From Odiellus spinosus (taxonomy: Eukaryota > Arthropoda > Arachnida > Opiliones > Phalangiidae), in NCBI GenBank assembly GCA_963920705.1, contig OY987226.1, positions 28,714,706-28,778,705 of the forward strand: 64,000 bases of DNA. The letters run 5' to 3'. This document shows, piece by piece, positions 57,682 through 64,000 of the stretch. Position 1 is the stretch's first letter. Each line of letters opens with the position of its first letter. The notes below the pieces were generated by a model that had not been told where the DNA came from, did no database searches, and worked only from the letters and a program-made list of their open reading frames with translations. The position numbers and the translations under genes are program-made.

Positions 57682-59320
57682 AAATTTGTTTATTCCAATT
57701 TTTGCCTCCCCAATTTATGGGTAATTCTAATTTTCTCGCTATATCTTCTCTAATAAACGAAGCTTGAGCCCCCGAATCCAAAAAACATCTTATTTCTAAA
57801 CCGGTTTTATTTTCGGCTATAGGGTTTCTGACTATAGCCCTTGCTGTTTGTAGCAATACTGTTTGATCTATATTTTTTGTTCCTATTCTTACTGACGCTA
57901 CTCCTACACCTATAGCTACGTTTTCTGATTTTTCCTCTCTTTTTTCTGAGCTAATATTTACGGGGTTTTTCTCGCATACGGCGAAATTGTGACTTTTCTG
58001 GCATTTTATACAAGTTTTGTACCTAGCGTTACAATTTCGGGCGTCGTGCGAGGTTTTAAGACAAAGATAACATCTACCCTGATCTCTAACTAAATTTCTT
58101 TTTTGTGGCATACTAAATTTTGAGCAGTTGGTTGTCTTATGGGTGTTTTCCTCACAAAATATACAATAAATGTTACTCCCACTATTCTGATTTTGATAAC
58201 TAAAATCCCTACGATTTTGATTTTGGTAACTAGGGGTTTCTCTATGATTTTGGTTATAATTGACGCCCGCTGAAAGAGCCGAGGTGGAATGCCTGTTAAA
58301 GTATGATTTTCTGTCATAATTCTGACTGGGTTGGGAGTTAGCGCTAGATTTATCTGAGCTTGGATTTGGGCCTAATACGCTACAAGTTTCCCTAGATTGT
58401 AATTCCTTTTTCAAAAATTCTAATAAGGTGTCTACATTCCAATCTCCACTAGATTTTCTCTCTCGACTATATTCTAACCTTATCTCTTCGGGCAAACATT
58501 TTAGGAGGGCGGGGCATAAGAATGTGCCGCAAGCTGCGGTATCTGTCCCTAACGATTTTAAGCTCCTAATGTTAACTTCACAGGTATCATACAGATTTCT
58601 TAAACCTTTCAAATCGTTAACCCTACGAACTGGCTCTAGATTCAATAATTTTGTCATATGTGTATGTATAACTAAATCCCTTCTACCAAACCTTTCTTCC
58701 AAAATCTTAATCGCTTCGTCATACGTTTCGTTAGTCGCGCTCATTCCGCTTAAAACCCTTTTGGCATCCCCTTCTAAATATGATTCTAAGTAACTGAATT
58801 TTTCTACCTTATCCATATTTTGTTTGTCGACTGCTGACGAAAACTGGTTCCAGAAGCTGGTCCACTGCGTAATATCTCCGCTGAATTTCTTTACCGTTAA
58901 TTTTGGAAGTTTGGCATAAAGTTGCCTGATTCCTGATCCCGTCGATCCGCCGGTCAAGATGGTTGAGCTGGAGCCTGATGCCGTTGCTCCTTGGATGCTG
59001 ATGATGCGACGATTAGCTTTCCTGATGGCGATGGTGATTTTCTCCCGATACTCCTGTGATTTTAGCGTGTCGTTTTCCTGCTCTTTGGCGTCGTCGAATA
59101 ACTCTTCTATTTTTGAGTCATAGTGAATCAAAGATTCTTCCTTTTGTTGAAGTAGCGCTACGGCGTCCTCCAAGTCCTCGATGTCGCAATTTGTGCTTTT
59201 TAGCATCGCGTCGATTTCGGTCACTTGTCGTGTAGCAAGAAATCTGATTGCTTTGCGAGACGTCTTCTGCTTTGCGAGTTCCGTTTCCCTTTTCTTTGCT
59301 TTTTCCTCCGCGGTCTCCAT
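57674..59320 (-). CDS. gag: Element B gag with protease start (548 aa)
   Basis: ATG at 59320. The N-terminal 110 residues are charged and helical. About 140-310 is the gag domain typical of BEL/Pao (KFSGDITQWTSFWNQF; GDWNVDTLLEFLKKEL), followed by an asparagine/glutamine-rich linker. Three zinc knuckles come next: C386-C389-H394-C399, C417-C420-H425-C430 (both CX2CX4HX4C) and C437-C440-H444-C449. A retropepsin active site DSG lies at 515-517 (CFLDSGAQASF). The frame ends at IYE followed by TGA... TAG-type stops at the junction with pol. BEL/Pao elements usually encode gag-pol as one ORF, so the break is either a frameshift mutation or, less likely, a programmed shift. Confidence 0.93.
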   Translation of the reverse strand: METAEEKAKKRETELAKQKTSRKAIRFLATRQVTEIDAMLKSTNCDIEDLEDAVALLQQKEESLIHYDSKIEELFDDAKEQENDTLKSQEYREKITIAIRKANRRIISIQGATASGSSSTILTGGSTGSGIRQLYAKLPKLTVKKFSGDITQWTSFWNQFSSAVDKQNMDKVEKFSYLESYLEGDAKRVLSGMSATNETYDEAIKILEERFGRRDLVIHTHMTKLLNLEPVRRVNDLKGLRNLYDTCEVNIRSLKSLGTDTAACGTFLCPALLKCLPEEIRLEYSRERKSSGDWNVDTLLEFLKKELQSRETCSVLGPNPSSDKSSANSQPSQNYDRKSYFNRHSTSALSAGVNYNQNHRETPSYQNQNRRDFSYQNQNSGSNIYCIFCEENTHKTTNCSKFSMPQKRNLVRDQGRCYLCLKTSHDARNCNARYKTCIKCQKSHNFAVCEKNPVNISSEKREEKSENVAIGVGVASVRIGTKNIDQTVLLQTARAIVRNPIAENKTGLEIRCFLDSGAQASFIREDIARKLELPINWGGKNWNKQIYE

Positions 59321-59567
59321 TTTGGTTTGTTTTTAAAGTTCCGATTTGTTTATGTGATAATCCGATTTTCCGACTATTTTTTGTTTAATTATTTTTTCGA
59401 CTTTGTTTCTTACCGATATTCCGATTTTCTTTTCTAATTGACGTTCCGAGTTATCCGATTTTCCGTTTTTATTCCGATTTCGTTTGTTTTTAAAAATATT
59501 TCGATTATCCGATTTTTAATTTTATCCGCGACCCGATTATCTAAAAGTACCGATTTTTATTCAGGTC

Positions 59568-59587
59568 CCGGGTTTCCGATTGCACCA
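59568..59587 (-). other. Primer-binding site of element B
   Basis: On the minus strand TGGTGCAATCGGAAACCC follows the 5' LTR without a gap. TGG would pair with the CCA end of the priming tRNA; the tRNA was not identified. Confidence 0.85.
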
Positions 59588-60199
59588 TGTAGTTTCCGAT
59601 TTTGGCTACCATAGTTTTGGGAGAGCTTATTTTTGAGCTCGATAAATACTACCGACTGAAAAATAGTATTTATCCTAATTTCCTTAAAGTTCAAAGTCCG
59701 AAGTAATTTCTAAAGTTTTGTTTTCTAAAAACTATCCAATTTTATTTGGTCCCGATTTTTGGGCAACGAGGTGGTTACATTGGTTTCCGAAATGCAAATG
59801 TTCTGCCTTTCGAAGAACAAGTTTCTTGGGATTTTACAAAATAAATAAATATACAATAAAATACACTTGGCCAATGAGAGGGCTGGGAATTAGAGAAGAG
59901 AACCTCGTGGTTGCAAATTTTTCATCTTTGGTTTTCTCTATTTCCCAGCTGCATCATGTGGTGACATTATAGAAACGGGGAAATTCCTTTTCTTTTGTGA
60001 GCGAATTCCCGTTTCAATTTAACAATGGCAAATTTTACATCTTCAAATTTTGTTTTTTATTTTTTTGACCAGTTTTATTTGGGTATTTTTAAAGGTTATA
60101 TTTTTAGTCTTAATTTAAATCTTAGATTTTATACATTTTAACTTATTATTAATTACATTTTATTTATTGATTTTACATAATTTCACGAAATATTCAACA
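59588..60199 (-). repeat. 5' LTR of element B
   Basis: 612 bp, TG...CA ends, about 32 bp longer than the 3' LTR. On the minus strand it is upstream of gag and should carry the element's promoter. The two LTRs differ by only four visible substitutions, pointing to a recent insertion. Confidence 0.96.
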
Positions 60200-60204
60200 A
60201 ACGA

Positions 60205-62552
60205 TAACTAAAATAGCTCCAGCACCTTCGACCGCTGCATCCTCCGCGGGATCAACAAGCTCAAGATCCGGCTCTTCCGAAGAAAAGTCGGCCACTAAAC
60301 TCCCTACATTAACTATGACGAAATTCAACGGAGAATACACCAAATGGACCGCATTCTGGAGCCATTTCAAATCAGCTGTAGAAGACCGACCCAACATGTC
60401 AAAGGTAGACAAATTTTCGTACTTGCTTTCGTTTTTAGAGGGAGAAGCGGCTAATTCTTTAACAAATATGATAGCTTCGGATAAGGCGTACGATGACGCT
60501 GTAAAGATATTAGAGGATAGGTTTGGAAGGAAAGATATGATCAAAAATTCGTTGATGAATAAATTAAGGGGAGTCCAAAAAGTATATAAATCTGGCGATA
60601 CTAAAGGTCTCAGAAAATTAGTAGACACGTGCGATGGAATTGTGAGAAGTTTAAAAAATTTAGACGTAAAAATGAAAGAAAATATTCTTTCTCTCGGCCC
60701 CGAACTTTTAGAAAAAATTCCTAAAGAGATGAGAATCGATTATAGTCGAACTAAAAATGGTAGTGTAGATTGGGATGTAGATGACATTTTAATATTTTTA
60801 AGAAAAGAGGTAGAAACTAGAGAAGTCTCAGAATCAATAGGGGGAGACGATCAAACTAATAATAGAGATTCAAATCATAGGGATCACTATAAAAATACAA
60901 GGGAAAAATACCCGTCTCAAAATAGTAAATTTCAAAACCAAGGATCCGCCTCCGCTTTAACTATCCCAAGGGGCCATCCACAAAATAATTATCGAAATAC
61001 AAGTGGGAGTAACTTTAGAAATTATCCTATGAGAAACATTTACTGCATATTTTGTAAATGTGAGGACCATGCCTCTATTACCTGCACCAAGCATTCCCTA
61101 GAAAATAAAATAAAACTAGCTAGGTCAGAAAATATATGCTATAATTGCATTAGAATGGGACACAATGAAACTAATTGCAGGTCGCCATTCAATAGCTGTA
61201 GAAAGTGTGGAAATAAACACAACGTAGTGTTTTGTGACCAATTAGAGGTCAATAAGGGAAGAAACACCCAAGTAAAAACTTCAGATAGTAACCAAAACCA
61301 AACTAACTCCATGCAAGTGGCTGTTAGTAATCAAATTGAATGCAATAAGACAGTTCTATTACAAACCGCTAAAGCTTTAGCTATGAACCCTCAAAATCAA
61401 AATCAAATGGCACCCCTAAGATTCTTATTAGATGGGGGGAGTCAATTATCCTTCATTAGCGAAGAAATGTCAAGAAAACTAAATTTGCCTGTAGTAGGGA
61501 ATACCCTCCTCACCATTTATAGTTTTGGGAATAAAAATGCGCCCGAGATTAACCGAAAGGTGGTAAAAGTTGCATTAAAAAGCACCCAAGCTCCTTATGA
61601 AATTGTAAACATAGAAGCTGTAGAGGTACCCTACATCTGTAGAGCCCTAGTCCAAACCCGCTGTGAAGAAATTGAAGGGTATTTAAATAAAAAAGGATTG
61701 CAGCTTGCTGATGAACCATCTAACGAGAGAAGCTCCGAAATAGGGATATTGATAGGAGGGGATTCGTATTATAAATATGCCTCTGGAAAAATAGAAAGGC
61801 TAGGTAAAGCGACAGTAGCGCTCGAAACAAAACTAGGATGGGTGATAGCAGGACCCGTGGAAATAGAAAGCTCGGAAGGCGAAAAATATTCAATTTTTCA
61901 CGTTAGCGTAGAGGAACGCGCGGACAAAATTATGCGAAATTTATGGGATCTAGAAGCTATAGGGATCAGACCTGAAATCGAAAATAAACAAACTAAAGAA
62001 GAGATTGTAAAAGAATTCTCGGAAAATATAAAATTTGAGGAAGGGAGATATGTGGTTAAATTTCCCTGGAAAACCGACCGAGAAAATTTACCCAACAATA
62101 TATGGGAGGCAAAAAAGAGAATCAAACCTTTAATTAAAAAATTTGAGAAGAACCCAACTTATCTACAAGATTACCGAAAAGTATTACAACAACAACTCGA
62201 CTTAGGTGTAATAGAAGAAGTCCCCAAACATGAATTAGAATTGGAAGCCTGCTATTATTTACCTCATCAAGGTGTAACTAATGAAAATAGCCAAACTACA
62301 AAATTAAGGGTCGTTTTAGATGGATCCTCCCATGCGAGGGGTGAACCCTCATTAAACGATGCGTTATTGGCAGGCCCCAATTTAAATCCTGATTTGTTGG
62401 AATTAATGTTGAGATTTAGAACCCACGCGGTAGCTATAACCGCAGATATTGAAAAAGCTTACCTACAGGTGGGACTAGAGAAAAAAGAAAGGGATATGAC
62501 CCGATTCTTATGGATTATAGAAAAAGAGGGAAAAATTGATTGGGAAAATTAG
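60205..62552 (+). pseudogene. Element A gag-pol, middle segment (gag, zinc knuckles, protease, RT start)
   Basis: Continues the gag frame of 52885-53224 after the insertion. Residue numbers from the ATG at 60315: gag core with KFNGEYTKWTAFWSHF; zinc knuckles at C244-C247-H252-C257, C275-C278-H283-C288 and C295-C298-H302-C307. The protease site reads DGG (373-375, FLLDGGSQLSF) instead of D-S/T-G. The reverse transcriptase begins with TTKLRVVLDGSS and ITADIEKAYLQV, just before the frame ends at TAG 62550-62552. The RT continues in another frame from about 62540. About 50% residue similarity to element B by eye over the gag core; a different lineage of the same superfamily. Confidence 0.92.
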
Positions 62553-62946
62553 AGTATTTAGAATGACGAGAATACCTTTCGGGGTAGCGCCTAGCGCCTT
62601 TCTGCTCGCCGTAACCATAAAAGCCCATACATTAAAATATGAAAATTCTGAGCCCGAAGCGGCAAAAATATTAAATAATGACCTTTATGTCGATGACGTA
62701 ACCAGTGGCGCAGAAAATGCTACTCGGGGATTTGAAATATCAAATAAATTAAATTTTATTCTTGGCGAAGCAGGAATGAGTTTGCGTAAATGGAACTCAA
62801 ACTCGAAAGAACTTAAGCAAATGTGGGGTGAACAGGGGCAAAAATCAGGACCCGTAGCCATATTTAATAACGAAGAAAAAGCAGGAAAACAAAAGGTATT
62901 AGGAATTAGTTGGGACCAGAAACAGATGAGTTTTCATTCAATTTAA
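62540..62946 (+). pseudogene. Element A RT, frame-shifted segment with YVDD
   Basis: The frame reads RVFRMTRIPFGVAPSAFLLA and NNDLYVDDVTSG (catalytic YVDD at about 62690) and ends at 62946. It is one base out of phase with the preceding segment. A second change near 62910-62920 restores the original phase, so a pair of compensating small indels isolates this 370-bp piece. Confidence 0.9.
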
Positions 62947-63140
62947 AGAAATTAGAGGGTTACGTTCTTACTGTTCAAAATACTAAAAGAGCAGTCCTGA
63001 GCGCAGTTTCACAAATATTTGATCCGATGGGAATTTTAGGACCATTTACCCTTAGAGCGAAATTATTGTTTCAAGAACTATGGAAAGCAAAGGTTAAATG
63101 GGATCAATAACTCGAAGGTCAACTCGCAAAGACATTCTAA
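62910..63140 (+). pseudogene. Element A RT/RNase H connection with two nonsense codons
   Basis: Back in the original frame: SFNLKKLEGYV, VSQIFDPMGILGPF, then TAA at 63108-63110 after KWDQ and a second TAA at 63138-63140 after KTF. At both places element B has lysine (AAA or AAG), so each TAA fits a single base change from a lysine codon. Confidence 0.9.
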
Positions 63141-64000
63141 GAATGGTGTCAGGAGTTGACCGCCCTAAGAAAAATTAAATTCTCTAGGTATTTTCTAGAT
63201 AAACTTCAGGGAGAAATTAAAAGTATGCAAATTCACGCTTTTTGTGACGCTAGCCAATCAGCTTACGCGTCTGTAATTTACCTTAGAGTAGAAACCACTC
63301 TAGGAGAAGTCAAAACCACCCTAGTCATGGCAAAATCGAGAGTAGCGCCTCTCAAAGACGTAGATCAAACAAATTCAATTCCAAAACTAGAATTAATGGG
63401 ATGTTTGTTAGGGGCCCGATTGATAAAATACACAAAGGGATTATACCCCGATAAAATTTCACAAACCTTTTTATGGACTGACAGTACCGTAGCATTAGGT
63501 TGGATAAATCAAGAGGCTAAAACGTGGAAACCTTTCGTTTCAAATAGGGTAAAAGAAATTCAAGCCTTAACTAAAACGCACGATTGGAGGCATTGTCCGG
63601 GGGAAAGTAATCCCGCAGATTTACCCACCAGGGGGATAAAAGCTAGTGTCCTACAAGAATGTAAAATTTGGTGGGATGGACCCATATGGTTAAAAAGCGA
63701 CCCGGATAAATGGCCAAAATCCCCTATAGAAAGAAATGACAAAGTAGTAGAGGCCGAGAAGAGAAAATTAGTACTTCATATTCAAAAACAAGAAACTTCA
63801 TCACTTCTAAATTTGATAGATATAAACAAATTTAGCAAAATCAACAAACTAATTAGAGTTATAGCATGGATCGTCAGATTTAGTGATAAAATCCGAAAGA
63901 AAAATACAATTATCGGAGAACTGACTTCGGAGGAAATTATATATGCCGAAAACCTTTTGGTAAAATATACGCAAAAGGAAATTTACTCCGAAGAGATTCA
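63141..64000 (+). pseudogene. Element A RNase H and integrase start, open to the window edge
   Basis: The same frame is open from the second stop to the end of the window. It carries AFCDASQSAYASV (RNase H first aspartate), PKLELMGCLLGARL, FLWTDSTVALGWI, WRHCPGESNPADLPTRG and a linker leading towards the integrase. The counterpart of each lies in element B in the same order. The remainder of integrase and the 3' LTR must lie beyond 64000. Confidence 0.9.

Larger units (their letters stand above)
53225..60199 (-). mobile_element. BEL/Pao LTR retrotransposon B (complete, 6975 bp)
   Basis: Two LTRs (53225-53804 and 59588-60199) with TG...CA ends flank gag-pol on the minus strand. AACGA is duplicated at both borders (53220-53224 and 60200-60204), a 5-bp target-site duplication typical of BEL/Pao. 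Domain order is gag, zinc knuckles, protease, reverse transcriptase, RNase H, integrase. It is inserted in opposite orientation inside the gag of a second, distinct BEL/Pao element. Confidence 0.97.

Overview
This looks like a repeat-dominated stretch of an animal genome, most likely an arthropod and probably an insect. Nothing suggests a prokaryote: there are no operons or ribosome binding sites. Instead there are BEL/Pao and Ty3/gypsy retrotransposons, a LINE endonuclease scrap, cut-and-paste DNA elements with target-site duplications, very long minisatellites and AT-rich non-coding DNA. The species cannot be named from the sequence alone. No intact conventional cellular gene was recognised.

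Layout. (1) 1-16444 is one minisatellite of alternating 14-bp and 18-bp units, cut by the left window edge. (2) 16445-18715 holds a Ty3/gypsy gag-pol fragment on the minus strand (zinc knuckle, protease, partial reverse transcriptase), truncated at both ends. (3) 18712-22940 is a second minisatellite, mostly 15-bp units, sharing its core word with the first array and built of blocks that differ by single substitutions. (4) About 8.6 kb of complex sequence (22943-31575) is repeated almost base for base at 32921-41854, with a shorter copy of the 15-bp array between. The block holds a TATA-box region, a 78-bp tandem repeat, a broken cluster of small minus-strand genes resembling those of Polinton/Maverick-type elements with an inverted partial copy, and a 1.3-kb terminal-inverted-repeat element. 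The second copy also carries a 317-bp MITE nested in that element; the first copy keeps the empty site. (5) 41855-51717 is AT-rich and holds an unrecognised 162-aa ORF, several long inverted repeats (hairpins), small tandem arrays, diverged dispersed repeats and a LINE endonuclease fragment. (6) 51718-64000 is a plus-strand BEL/Pao element (A) whose gag is split by a complete minus-strand BEL/Pao element (B, 53225-60199) with two LTRs, TG...CA ends, a primer-binding site and a 5-bp target duplication.

How the parts relate. The proteins are almost all selfish-element proteins, and nearly all are damaged: gypsy is truncated at both ends; BEL B has two frameshifts and a late stop; BEL A has a pair of compensating frameshifts, two stops and the 7-kb insertion; the Polinton-like cluster has a stop, a 7-nt frameshifting deletion and an inverted duplication. 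The relative order of events can be read directly: array, then duplication (or two haplotypes), then MITE insertion; BEL A, then BEL B. The very long open frames across the minisatellites are a by-product of stop-free units and are not treated as genes.
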